A DNA stretch of 47,189 nucleotides from Blastocladiella britannica (Eukaryota > Blastocladiomycota > Blastocladiomycetes > Blastocladiales > Blastocladiaceae), in contig MU624581.1 of assembly GCA_025349905.2 (NCBI GenBank), forward strand, positions 1-47,189, given 5' to 3'. The stretch's first letter is position 1. Each line of letters starts with the position of its first letter. Below the pieces are notes generated by a model. The model worked only from the letters and a program-made list of their open reading frames with translations. It was not told the origin of the DNA and did not search any database. This document shows, piece after piece, positions 10,352 to 21,871 of this stretch. The position numbers and the translations under genes were made by a program.

Positions 10352-13300
10352 TTACTTTTGGAGGTACTTGTCCATGGGCTCGCCAAGGACCGCCTCCATC
10401 TGGCGCACCGTGACGCGCGTCGTGCGCTCGAGCTCCTCGTCTTCGAGGCACTCGGCGATCGCCGGCACCGTCTCGGGCAGCAGCGGGAGGTACCCGTCCC
10501 CGACGGTCTCAAACAAGCGTCCAACGACAGCCACGGCAGCGCGGCGCCAGTCCGAGACGGCCGCGTCGTCCATGACCGAGGGCTCCAGCGGCGCCGCACG
10601 GTCGTCGTCGTCGCCGGCGTCGGCGCGCGTGGCTGCCAGCACGGAGCCGTGCAGGATGCGCCACGCGTCCATGTCGTTGACGGTGACCGCCATTTGCACC
10701 AGCACCGCCGACGCGGGCTCGGTGAGCGCCGGGACACGCAGCGCCGACGTGGCGGCCCGCGACAGCCGGTCCATGTCCGCCGCCACCACCGCGGCCGTGT
10801 CGTACAGCGCCGTCTTGTGCAGCACCACCAGCGCCTGCTTGGCGGCAACCACAACTGGAGTGTTCTCAATGGGAGTGTTCTCAATGGGAGTCGCCGAAAC
10901 AAATGTCTCCACCACCGCAGCGTCGCACAGCGCCACCAGCTCGTCGAACGCCTGGCCGGCGTACGGCACCAGCAGGTTCTTGAGCGCGTCAAACAGCACC
11001 GACACCACGCCAAAGAATGGCACCGCGCGCGGCTCGGGCGCATCGCGGTACCAGCGCAGCAGCTGCGCGTACAGCGGCCGGAACAGGTCCTCGTTGAGCT
11101 TCATGACCAGCGCCACCACCGTGGTCAGCACCGATGCCGGGAACTGCGAGCGGCCCAGGATCGCCAAAAACACCTTGTTGAACACCTCAGCGTGGAACTC
11201 CTTGACCGCGTCCTTGCCCATGGCCGCGACAAAGTGACGTGCGACTTCGACCACCTGCGTGGTCTCGGCCTCGGCATCGTCCGAGAGGGACGCCACTTTG
11301 CCCGTGAGCGCCTTGATAAAGTGCCGCGGCGGGACCGTGGTGGCCATCAATGCCGCCACCGCGTCGAGCTTGCCGTGCAGCAGGTCGAGCTGTGGGCTGC
11401 TGCCGGACCCCTGGCTGGCAACGCGCACGCGCATCAGCACGTCGAGCACTTGGCCCAGGTACGGCGTCAGGAACACGTGCAGGTGCAGCACGCTCTGCTC
11501 AATGCACGCCAGCGCCGACAGCTGGTTGAGCGGCACCGACTGCTCGGCCAGGAACGCCAGCACCGCCGGCATCCACTGGTTCACGTACTTGACCGCGCGC
11601 TTGGACAGCTGTGCGATAAAGTGCGACAGGCAAACAAACGCCGACGCGCGCACCGCCGGGTTGGCGCGCGCATTGGTAATCGCCACTTGGAGTTGGGCCT
11701 TTTTACCGCTGGGCGATTTGGGACCCTCGGTGTTACCACCAACGACAATGTGCGCCAGGACCGTCGGCATGCACGCCTGGAACTCGGCGTGGTGGGACTC
11801 GCTGCCGGCATAGTGCACAGCCAGGAGCTGCAGAGCCATGAGCCCGAGCTGGAGCATTTCCGGGTCGGCACGGCAAGGCGCGTCGGTCGAGAAGATCCAC
11901 ATGACCGCGGGGAGCGCGCTCATCAGCGACCGCTGGTACTTGAGCACTGTAGACTTGGACAAGTGGCCGATCCGGTCGTTGAACATAGTCACTGCGCGCT
12001 TCTGAATCAGCAGGTTCGGGTGACGCCACAGGTCTGAGACCACCGCCAGGAACGTGGACAGCGACAGCAAGTGGTGCACCTTGTCGAGCACGCCGTACGC
12101 CAGCCGCAGCAGGTTCTTGTTCTCAGCCTGCGCTTGCACCAGGACCAGCAGCGCCTCGATAAACTGCTTGACCTCCGACTCGACCTGCGACTTGCTCAGG
12201 CTGTTGATGAATGACCGCATCATCAGGTTCTCGTCGATGAACATGAGCACGGGTGGCTGGATCTTTTCCAGCGACGACAGCGGGATTAGGCGACTGTCAT
12301 CGTCACTCTGGTGCGCGGCAGCGGAAGCGGCGGCAGCAGCGCCGCCCTTGGAACCCTTGCGGCCACCCTTGCGACCCGTAGCCGCTATGGCAGGGTCGGG
12401 CTTGGGCGCGACAGACTTGAGCGAGGTTGACGACGACGACGACTGAACGTCCTCGCCATTGCACATACGAATCAGCTGCACCATAGCGTGGAGCTGGGCC
12501 GCGACCGGGAACTCGGCCGATACCAGCAGGCAAAACTCGAGCAGCTTGACGTGCTCCTGTTCCAGCAGCAGGGCCACAATCGCGTACAAGTACTCTTCGC
12601 CGAGTGTGCGGATCAGCGTGGTGAACAACCGCAGGCGGCGGTGCACGGGAATGTGCTGGATCGCGTCCACAAACACCTGAATCACGTGCTTGACGTGGGT
12701 GACGTTGAGCAGCAGCGCCGGAATGATCTTTTCAATCGTCGACTCAATGACCGTGAACGTGTACTCGTCGTCCTGCTTGAGCACGTGCGCGCCCATGAAC
12801 GTAAAGATCGGCATCACGTTGAACAGCACCTTGTCGGCGCAGCGCGGCGCCAGCGCCGACAGCACCAGCAGCACCGAGTTGTGGGTCTGCGGGTTGTCGG
12901 TGGAGCTGATGCAGGCCACCAGCAGGTCGACGCGGAACACCGAGTCGTCGAGCCCGTCCTTTTCCACGTGCAGCAAATCCGCCAGCACCAGCTGGATAAT
13001 GTAGTCGTACTGGTTGTACGCTGGGTGGTTGAGGATCGTCTGCAGCGTCGCAAACAGCGGCGCCACCAGCAACCGGTTGTCATCCACGTCCTTGTACGAG
13101 ACGAGCTCCAGCAGCGACGTCAGCTTACCGAGCCGCTGTCGGACCATGGGCTGGTCGGCCAGATGCGCGCGCTTGTTGCTGCCCGAACCACTGCCAGCAG
13201 CAGCAGCGGCGACGGCGGTAGCCATGATCCCGAGCTTGCCCGCGTTCGGGCCCTTGGTGGTGATCAGGTGCGTAAACATGTCGACAATCACGCGCACCGA

Positions 13301-16300
13301 CACGGGGATGCGCTTCAGCACCGACTTGGCCTCCAGGACCACGTCCGAGATTTGCGACTTGCTGACAATGTTGAGAAGCACGTAAAACACGTCAAACTGC
13401 TGCTCGTGCGAGAGCGACACCCACAGCTCGGACGTGATGCGCGTGAGCGCCGCCTGCTGGACGTGCGCCAGCGCCGGCGTGCGGTACCCGTTGAGGAACT
13501 GGGTGAGCGTCTCGAGCGCGTCGGCCTGTTGCAGGATGCGCGGGGCCACCGATGGCGTCAGGCAGTGGATGAATTGCACAATGATGCGCACGCGCGGCGA
13601 GTCGACCGACTCGTCGGCCAGCGCCGAGTGGCGGGCGCGGAAGTGCGTGTGCAGCGCCAAAAAAACTTCGGGCGAGTCGACGCGCGAAAGCACCTGCAGC
13701 CACTCGGCCGCGCATGCCAGGTCCAGTTGCGGAATGTGCGACAGGAACGCCGTCAGCACCTCGCGCGACCGCTTGCGGTACGTCAGGTGCATGACCGCAT
13801 CCGCCGACGCCGCCACGTCCGACTCGAGCGCGGCCGTGAGCCACGGCGCAAGCACTTTCGGGTCGGCAAACAGCACGTCCGACGCCTTGTACTCGCCCAC
13901 GGGCGGCAGCACTTTGCCGTCGCTGCCACGTCCCTTCTTGTTTTTCTTCCCACTGGATTGCGGCACATTCGATGGAGTAGCAACAGTCGAGGCACCGGGC
14001 ATGGCCACGAGCGCAAACCGAATCACCTCCACAACAGCGTCACGGACCGCGCGGTCAGTGTTGCGCAGGCACGGAAGCACGTGCGGCAGCAGCGACTGCA
14101 CGTCCATGCTACCGGCAGGAATCGCCTCCACGGCCAGAGCAATGCGCTCGAGGCAACGGCGCACCAGGACGGCGTTTTCGCTGCGGAGGCCAGGGCACAG
14201 TCGAGCGTAAACACCAGCGCCAGTGAGGAGATCGTGGATCAGGGGCTCGGCCGCCTCAAGCATAGCATCGGGGAGCGCCAGCACGCGCATGAGCGCCATT
14301 TGGTGGTGAGCGGTGCGGTCGCTGGTCAGCGCCAGGGCCAACGCAGTTCGTGCCACATCCAGCGTCGAGTCGCCGACAATGAGATCCGTAACCGGCTCAA
14401 TTACTGCCGGCAGCTGCGCGGGCGTGGTAAAGTGGAGACCCGAGGTGGCGTAGCGGGTGTCGCGCAGCAGCGCCACCACTTCGTCGGTGGTTGGGAGCGC
14501 CGGGAGCGGCGTGTAGGACGCGGCCTTGAGCCACTCTGCGTGCGCGGCCTGCACGTGGCGCAGGTACAGCAGCAGCGTCTGGGCCGCGCCGGTCACCGAC
14601 ACGTCCTTGGTCAGGGCCGACCCGTGGTCACGGGCGACCGCCGCGGCAGCAGCCACGTGCGCTGGCGACAGGCCGACAATCGCCGAGTGCGCCACAATGG
14701 CGGCAGCGGTGGCACCGGGAGCGTGGGTCGCGGCAAAGTGGATGAGCGCGCTGCTGCCCAGGACCGCGTCGGCAATGGCGGGCATCGGGCGCTCGAGCGC
14801 ATCGACCAGGGAAAGCGCCAACTCGACACCGTCCTCGGCTGCGAGCGTCTCGAGGGCAAGGCGCGGCGACGACGTCGTCGTTGACACGTTCACTGCTGCA
14901 GCCGCGGCCAACGCGCTCTTGCGAGCCTTCTTGCTCTTGCCAGCCGGAACAGTGGCAGCAGCCGCAGCGGTGGGGATCGGTGCGGTGGCGGGAGCCAGGA
15001 GCTCGGCCAGGTGCTGGACCGCGGCAAGGCAGTAGGCGTCCTCGGGGTGGCGCATGGCCAAGAAGAGGGTGGTGTTGAGCGACTCGACGACCGAGTGAAC
15101 TGTTGTGCCGAGGCAGTGCTGCACGACGTTGAAGGCGGCGCGGCGGTTGGTGCCGGTTGCCTGGCTCAGGAACTCTGCAATCCCTGCGTCCAGCGCTGAC
15201 GAGTATTTGCCCTGCAGGCGGTGCAGGAGCGCAACGAGGTCAGCGGGCAGATCAATGGCGGCATCCGTGCTTGCGGGCATGGCCGCTTCCAGGACACCGC
15301 TGACGAGCGCCGTGATGGCGGCCGTAGGAACAGCAATGCCCGAGGCGCCGCTCACCAGCACCATCAGATCGGCGTAGCGCTTGCGAGTAACGAGCGACGA
15401 CACCATGGACATGAGCAGGTCATCGCACGAGTACCGCTGGGAAGCAGCGGCAAGGACGACAATGGCGCCGGGCACGGTGGCCAAGGCGGCGAGCGCGTCG
15501 CTGTCGCGCGGGAACTCGGGCTGCGACTGGGCCAGGGCGAGGATGGCCGTGACGGCCGGAGACACGTCGTCGGCCGGAATGCTCTCCACGAGTGCCTTGA
15601 CGAGCTCCACCAGGGTGCGCGCTGTGAAGGCGGTGCGAGCGGCCAGCTTGCAAAGCACGAGGTAGTTACTCAGGCGCCATTCCTTTTTGTTATTTTTGTC
15701 ATTTGTTATTTTTGTCAGTCTCTTCATTTTGCTCAGAGTAAAAATACAAAGACGAACCTTGTGGGCGCTCACGATCCCATCGACAATGAACGGCATGAGC
15801 AGGCTCGCGGTCTCGCTCGTGACTTGATCGAGCTTGGTCACATACGAGATGACGGTGGTGATGTAGAACGTGAAGGCGGTGTTGAAGGCATTGTTGGAGC
15901 CGACGCGATCCTGCACGGTAGAGGCGGCAAAGGTCACGAGCGACCGATCCGTCATCAGGCGACGCATGAAAAAGAGACGGTCCATGGGCTTGGCGGTCTC
16001 GACAACGCGAGCGAGGAAGCTCCAGCGTGGGGATTTGCTTTATAAACAATTGAATTGGTGAGATCAGTTGGCCGCATATAAAAGACCAGAAAGTTACAAT
16101 ACCTCAGATCCAGAGCAGTGACCATGTGCGTAAACTGCTTGCTCTCGTAGTAGGGCAGAATGCAGGCAATGACCGACTCGACATTGAATTCGTTGACGCG
16201 GAAGCGGCGAATCAGCCATTCCAGAACTTTGCCCGCGGGCTTGGCCAAAAAGTGCGGCGAAAGAGCCAGGAGCAGCGCGTGTAGGGTCTTGTCGAGCGCG

Positions 16301-16581
16301 TCATTGAAGGATTTGGGCTGCAGCACGCGATCCGTGTCCTTGGCCGCGTCCGAGAAGATGGGCAGCTCAAAGGCGGCGAAACGCGAGTCCGAGTGCACCA
16401 GCTGCGCGAAACCGTTGCAGCCAATGTTGTGGATGGTGGCCAGGTCGTAAGTAGCCGCGACCTTGGGGTCAAACAGGAACGACGGGCGGAGCTTGCCCTC
16501 GGAGCGGCCAGAGCCGGTGCCGAAGGTGAATTCGGGGTTGGCCGAGAGCTGCGAGAGCTGGGCGGCGAGTGCCGACGTCAT
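10352..16581 (-). CDS. UTP10: UTP10/HEATR1, U3 snoRNP (SSU processome) HEAT-repeat protein
   Basis: UTP10 is a large nucleolar scaffold of the t-UTP subcomplex, needed for 18S rRNA processing and Pol I transcription. Exons 16581-16103, 16037-15758 and 15682-10352 join in frame to 2029 aa, between yeast (~1770) and human (~2140). The N-terminus has the family block SFLFDPKVAATYDLATIHNIG followed by FELPIFS, then LEWLIRRFRVNEFNVE and ILPYYESKQFTHMV. The middle is Ala/Leu-rich HEAT repeats. The C-terminal BP28CT-type region includes HSDDDSRL, then LDVLMRVRVA, and ends in MEAVLGEPMDKYLQK. The second intron (15757-15683) is exactly 75 nt with no stop codon, so its retention would keep the frame. 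A tandem 15-bp duplication at 10858-10888 repeats the residues PIENT. It converges on the Ser-rich gene. Confidence 0.93.
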
Positions 16582-16772
16582 TTTTCGAGTTTTATTTACG
16601 CTGTACTCATCAGCAAAAAAAGGATTATGTCGCTCCATCGCGTGCATTTAAAAAAAATTGTTCACGTGCTAGTGTTAAACTATGGTTGCCATGCAGGGTG
16701 CGCCACAAAAAATTTCAATAGTTACGACGCCCCATCTTTCGCACGCCAACTTTTTTCATATAAAAAAACATA
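16582..16772. promoter_or_regulatory. 191-bp divergent promoter, UTP10 / TBC gene
   Basis: This is intergenic DNA between two divergent starts. On the TBC side a TATAAA-like sequence (CATATAAAAAAA, about 16758-16769) lies just upstream of the ATG. On the UTP10 side there are only short A/T runs. Nothing else is recognisable. Confidence 0.45.
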
Positions 16773-18748
16773 ATGTCATCCGCTATTGCGCGCGGTCGCG
16801 ATTACACGACACAGGCAGACCTGCCACCACGTCCGCGCTCCCGCGCCTCCCGCTCGAGGTCACGGTCACGGTCCCGGTCGCTCTCGCAGGCGTCGCGGAC
16901 GCACCGCCGCGGCTCCAATGGGCGCGCCCGGTCACCGCAATCCTGCGCGATAGGAACACCGCTTGCGCTTCTGCCTGAGCTCTCGGTGCTGGGACACTCG
17001 TTACAGCCATTGCCTTTGACGCCCAAAACAGCCACTGGATTTGGCGTTACTGCCACCACTGCCATTCATGGAGCAGCCGAGGACCGGTTCGAGTCGCTCT
17101 CGCTGGACGACAGCGATGACAAGGACAAGGAAATGGATGACGAAAACGGAGAGAATGTGGTAGCTGAAGCGGTGGTTGCCGACAAAGACGACTACGACCA
17201 CCACCGCGTGCCCTATGGTGCGTCTTTTTTTTTCTACTGGATGTTCGTGGAACTCACCTTTTCGCTTTTGCTATTTTCCGCGACTGGTGCTGCCACTGAA
17301 TTTGGATTGTACTCTACGCTACGCTTGTCTGATTGAAATGAACCGCAGCGGACGCGCCAGCCCCTCCCGTCGAGCCTCCGTTGCCGCCTCAAAAGACACC
17401 CCAAACACCCGCTTCACTTGCTCGCAAATCGAGCTCGTCTGATCGCCGTCTCGCGTCTTGGCTCTTTGGTCCCCGATCCCCACCATCGCCCCCCTCGCCA
17501 CCAACGTCTGTAACACCCTCCAACACATCCGTGCCAATCACCCTGACTCCCTCGGCCGCCATGCGCCACCTGTCCCGCACACGCCCACCGACGCTCCCGC
17601 CCAAGCCCGCGTCAGAAGACTCCAAGCACCTGGCCGAGTACGCCAAGATGGTCGCGCACGCCGAACGTGCCGCCGCGCGCGCGGCTGCCGATGCGGCCAA
17701 ACGCGCCGCCAAACGCGACGCCCGCGCCACCAAGTCGCTGCAGTACTGGACCACCACCGTGTTGCCGCAGTGGGAGAAGCTGCGGTACACGGACAAGCTG
17801 GCGGCGCAGTGGGTGCGCGACGGGATCCCACCACGGCTCCGCGGGGTCGTGTGGCCCAAGGCTCTGGGGAACCTGTTGCACGTCACGGACGACGTGTACC
17901 GCGTGTGTGGGGCGCGCGCCGCTGAGGCCCTGACCAGTCGTCGCATGCGCGCGAGCGCCAACGGTAGCGACTCTTCATCAAGCACCGCTGCCGCGACTAC
18001 CGCCCGACCGACAACGTCAAATGGCACAGCAGCCGAAATGGTGCTGGTGGGCCGCGAGGACACGCTGGTGGTGATTCGCGACGACATTGCTCGCACGTTC
18101 CCGTCGCTGGCCATGTTCCAGCCCGAGTCCAACGGCCCGCTGGCAGCGCCGCTGGCAGCCGTCCTCGAGGCGTTTGCAGTGTACCGCGCCGACATTGGGT
18201 ACGTGCAGGGCATGAGCTACCTGTCGGCGATGCTGCTGCTCAACATGAACGAAAGCTCCGCGTTCACGGTGCTGTGCAACTTGTTCAAGCAGCCGCGTGG
18301 CGTGCTGCCGGCTTTCTACTCGCTCAACTTGCCCCTGGTCAAGTCCTACTTTGCCACGTTCGAGTACCTGCTAGGCCTGGCATGCCCAGACCTGAAACAG
18401 CATTTCAATGCCGTGGGCGTGCGGCCCGAGTTTTTCCTGTACGAGTGGTTCCTGACCATGTTTGCCAAGCCGCTCCCGCTCGACACGGCCCACCGCGTGT
18501 TTGACCTGTACTTTTTGTGGGGCGACCTGGCGCTGTTCCGCGTGGCCGTGGCGCTGCTCAAGTTCTTTGAGCCACGGCTGCTGGGCCTTCCGTTCGAGGA
18601 GTGCTTGCAGGACGTGCTGCGGTTGCCGTCGCGCATCCGCCAGGACTTTGACGAGGACAAGCTGTGGTCGATCGTCGAGTTTCTTCACCTAGACCGGGAC
18701 GTGTACCGGGCCGCATGCCGCGCCCATGGAGTGGATCCGCCCGAGTAG
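16773..18748 (+). CDS. TBC-domain Rab GTPase-activating protein, TBC1D12/14-like
   Basis: TBC proteins accelerate GTP hydrolysis by Rab GTPases on membranes. Exons 16773-17217 and 17349-18748 join in frame (VPY/ADAPAPPVE) to 614 aa. The N-terminal ~260 residues are disordered: an Arg/Ser-dipeptide stretch, an acidic patch, then Pro/Ser-rich sequence. A helical Ala/Lys/Arg segment precedes the TBC domain (about 305-600). Both catalytic fingers are intact: the Arg finger in VVIRDDIARTFPSL and the Gln finger in DIGYVQGMSYLSAMLLL. Further similarity to TBC1D12/14 runs through FLYEWFLTMFAKPLPLD and LWGDLALFRVAVALLKFFE. Human TBC1D14 acts on recycling endosomes and autophagy; recyclin-1 and ATG14 are also in this window, but they are not adjacent and no functional link is implied. 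Confidence 0.92.
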
Positions 18749-18789
18749 AATTTTTTTTTTTACTTCTTGCTCAAATGAAAAAAGTGTTT

Positions 18790-19860
18790 TCAATGATTGT
18801 ACACGTCGGCTTCTACGCTGTAGTGCGGGGACATGAAGGCCGGAGTCATGGACGCGAGAAAGAACTGCCGCCACATCACTACGAATGCATACAGCGGGTC
18901 CACGGCAAGGGGGAGGGGCACTGGTCGCACTGTCGCCCCAGGATCGTCATGATTTGTGGCAGCAATGTCGCGTGGAGGTTTTGGTCCGACCTTCTCGCCT
19001 GTCCCGATCGCCAACGAGTCGCCGTGGCCGTACATGCTACGCACTGCAGCGTCGCGTTCCGCCAGCAACGCGCGGACCACTCCCTCCCCGTGCTCGACAA
19101 ACCCTGGCCCGCGCTCCGAGTCTGGCAGTGCGGCGGCTGCGACCAGCACCTCCATCGCAAGCGATACTGGATCATTAGCAATCCCGAGCACCGCCGCGAC
19201 CGTGGATCGCAGTTCGGCGATGCGTGCGGCCGGGATCCGAGCCAAGACATCGGGCCCACGAACCAAAGGGGACGCGGCTTTCCTTGCGAGGGTCCATTCC
19301 GGCCTTGCGATCCACGGCGCGCCCATTTCCGGAATCCCGTAGTGCGCAGCAATCTGCGCCACAACAGTGTGCGCCTGGGTGTTGTATCGGGCCGCGCACG
19401 GAGAGCACACGGGCAGAGCGTCTGCGTGCGAGTGCGACTTCACACACACGGGCATGTGCTTGCGGTACTGCGGCGGCACTATCGTCAGTACATGCAGGTC
19501 GATGGTCGTTCCACACACCACGCACTGGTCGCGCTTGTCTTCCAGGTACCAGTCCTGGCCCGCGCGGCCCGTCCCGCGGGGCATAAATGTCAGCGCTATT
19601 GCCCGTGGCACGTCCTCTGTAGTGCAGCCATCACCATTCAGGAGAGTCGCGGTGCCATGCTCGGGCAGCGCGCGGGCCAGTGACCGCGCCAGGTACCACC
19701 TGATTTTCTTGTGCGCGCACCGAAACAGGAGCGTCGTGCCGTCGGGACCATACACGCTGAAATTCTCGTACACAGGACCCTTTCGTGCCTGGAATGGTAG
19801 TTTTGCCGCTTTTCCCGATGGCGGCTGGCCGTTGTTATCGTCGTTGTGGTCGAATTGCAT
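18790..19860 (-). CDS. stand-alone EXD2 C-terminal (HNH-like) module
   Basis: This is a single-exon gene of 356 aa. It aligns over most of its length with the region of animal EXD2 that follows the 3'-5' exonuclease domain. Shared features are YENFSVYGPDGTTLLFRC, then KKIRWYLARSLA, then a zinc/HNH-like core CVVCGTTID with VPPQYRKHMP, KSHSHADALPVCSPC, and a late WRQFFLASMTPAF segment. In EXD2 these residues follow the DEDD exonuclease. Here no exonuclease domain is present, and upstream sequence is occupied by phoD. CxxC pairs at CVVC and CSPC flanking His residues suggest metal binding. Whether it is a nuclease is unknown. Its ATG lies only 11 nt after the phoD stop, and it converges on the TBC gene with 41 bp between the stops. 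Confidence 0.72.
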   Translation of the reverse strand: MQFDHNDDNNGQPPSGKAAKLPFQARKGPVYENFSVYGPDGTTLLFRCAHKKIRWYLARSLARALPEHGTATLLNGDGCTTEDVPRAIALTFMPRGTGRAGQDWYLEDKRDQCVVCGTTIDLHVLTIVPPQYRKHMPVCVKSHSHADALPVCSPCAARYNTQAHTVVAQIAAHYGIPEMGAPWIARPEWTLARKAASPLVRGPDVLARIPAARIAELRSTVAAVLGIANDPVSLAMEVLVAAAALPDSERGPGFVEHGEGVVRALLAERDAAVRSMYGHGDSLAIGTGEKVGPKPPRDIAATNHDDPGATVRPVPLPLAVDPLYAFVVMWRQFFLASMTPAFMSPHYSVEADVYNH

Positions 19861-19865
19861 TTATT
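19860..19865 (-). terminator. AATAAA of phoD touching the next start codon
   Basis: Reading the minus strand, the phoD stop TGA is followed by ATTGTT, then AATAAATG. The last A of AATAAA is the A of the next gene's ATG. If this is the phoD poly(A) signal, cleavage falls inside the following coding region. Confidence 0.45.
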
Positions 19866-19871
19866 AACAAT

Positions 19872-21871
19872 TCAAAATGTTTTCGTAACGCGATTGGCTC
19901 CCCGCGCCATCTCGAACGTCTTGGCACGCTGCGGCTCGCCGCCTTGAATGTCGTGAATGTCGTGCACAAACATGTAGTCGACGCGGGCCGCCGTCTTGGT
20001 GAACTGCATGTTGATCCACCCGTGCTCGACAAAGTCCGAAAAGTGCACGTTCTTGTTCCAGATCTTGAGCACAGGAGTCAGCAGCTTGGCCAGGAACCAG
20101 TTGTCGAATGCCGGCGTAGACGACGTCACGGACGGAGCAATGAACTCGCTAAAGACCGATGCTTGCTTGTCCTTGGCGGCCGGGTTCGGGATATCGGACA
20201 CGAGCGATCTAATTGTTTTTTTTTTCTTCATAAGGCCGAGGTATTGCAGCAAAAATTAGACTGGGAAGTAGCGCACGCATGGAAATCGCCTGTGATCATG
20301 AGCGTGTCGTTGATCTTGTTGTGCGCCATGTGGTCGAGCAGGTTCTGGCGCGACACGAGCGCGCCGTTCCAGTCGTCGCCCAAGAGATTGAGCTCCTTCC
20401 ACAGAACCTTGGTCGGCTTGGGTGCAAACATGACCTGGTTACCGAGCACGCGCCATGTGGCCCGGTTCTCCTTCATGCCGTCAAAGAGCCATTTCTCTTG
20501 CTGTTTATTTTTAAGTGTAAGTCCTTCTCCCAAAAAGTGACAAGGTAAAAACACAAACCTCAACGCCAAGGAGGCGGCGATCCTTGGGAGGAACGCGATC
20601 GTCGCGGGCGTCCATGCGCGTGTCCATCATAAACAAGTCCACGAGCTTGCCAATGTTGAAGCGGCGGTAGATCTGCCACTTGTTGTCGGCAACCAAGTTG
20701 GGGCGGATGGGGAGGTGCTCGTGGTAGGCGCGCGCTGCAGCGTCGCGGCGAGCGGGCCAGTTGCCAGACTTGTCGTCGGGAGCATCGAACGGTGTCGCGT
20801 TGTCGGCAAACTCGTGGTCTATTTTTTCATGTCTCAGTTATGTAACCATAACCAAACCAAAAAAATGAAAAAATAGAGTACCATCCCAGATGGCAATCAT
20901 GGCCTTGGCAGCGTGCATGCTCTGGAGCGCACGATCCGTCTTGTACTGGGTGTAGCGTGCGCGGTAGTCGGCGAGCGACGTAATCACTTTACCGCCAGAC
21001 GGGACGCGGTTGGCCGGCGGATTCCACCCCTTGGTGGGCTTGTAGCTCTTGAGATCGTACTCGTAAATGTAATCACCGACGTGGAGCGTCACGTCGATAC
21101 TCGGGTCTTCAGCAATGCGCGCGTACGAGTGGAAATAGCCGTGGGCCATGTTGGAACAAGTCACAACCGCCAGCTTGAACACGTCGAGCTCTGCGTCCTC
21201 GGCCGGCATCGTCTTGGTCACGCCCACGGTAGAAACGACAGGGCCGTTCGCGTTGGGGGAAATGAAGCGGTAGTAGTAAGTTGTCGCCGGGGTCAGTCCC
21301 TTGACATCGATTTTGACGGTGTGATCCACCTCGCTCGTGGTCAGAAGCTGCATGCCATTTTTTTTTTCATGAGTCCTCTTTTTCCCCAGAAAACGAAAAT
21401 AGGAACGACACATGCAGCTCCACGCTTGACAACGCGAGTAAAGGCCCGATCAGTGGCAACCTGCCAGTCAACGCGAGCGCCATGGCTCTTTTTACGGGGC
21501 TGCGACAAGTCGGGCGTGACTTTCGTCCATAGAATCACGGCATTGGCAAGTGGATCACCGGACGCAACGCCATGCAGGAAAGCAATGGGGACCGCGTTCA
21601 CGGAGATGGGCATGCCGGCCTTTGTCGACGTTGAAGAGTTGGTGGAAGTGGAGCGGAACCCGCTCAGCAAGGCCTGCCGGCGGTCATCCGACAGCGTGAT
21701 GGCCAGGTTGGGGCGGTTGGTCACGGGCGGCAGATACGCCAGGTTCTCGGCATAGCGTGCGATAAGAGATGCGGCAGAGACGGTGGCCAGAGACTCGACC
21801 GAGACGGGCGAAGCGGTTACTGTCCCTGATTGGGTCGCCAGGAGCACCAAGAAGACCGTCGCTGTGAGCAT
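19872..21871 (-). CDS. phoD: secreted alkaline phosphatase D (PhoD family)
   Basis: PhoD enzymes are Ca2+/Fe3+-dependent phosphomonoesterases and phosphodiesterases. A signal peptide (MLTATVFLVLLATQSGTVTA) directs secretion. The N-terminal PhoD domain has HGVASGDPLANAVILWTKV. The catalytic domain shows the canonical motifs in order: VVTCSN, HVGDYIYEYD, WDDHEFADN (split by an intron at about 20884), MMDTRMDARD and TGDFHAS (also split by an intron). The C-terminus contains HGWINMQFTK. Four introns are visible, near 21365-21410, 20820-20884, 20500-20562 and 20212-20270; the first junction is approximate. All metal-site motifs are intact, so it should be active. A role in scavenging extracellular phosphate is inferred from the signal peptide. 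Confidence 0.9.

Noticed and set aside
10358..12037. 559-codon open frame on the plus strand
   Set aside because: Also antisense to UTP10 with the same Arg/His-rich composition; no start context or recognisable domain.
12488..14884. 798-codon open frame on the plus strand
   Set aside because: It lies wholly antisense to UTP10 HEAT repeats and is rich in Arg, His, Gln and Val, the mirror of GC-rich third positions. There are no domains. It is a shadow of codon bias.
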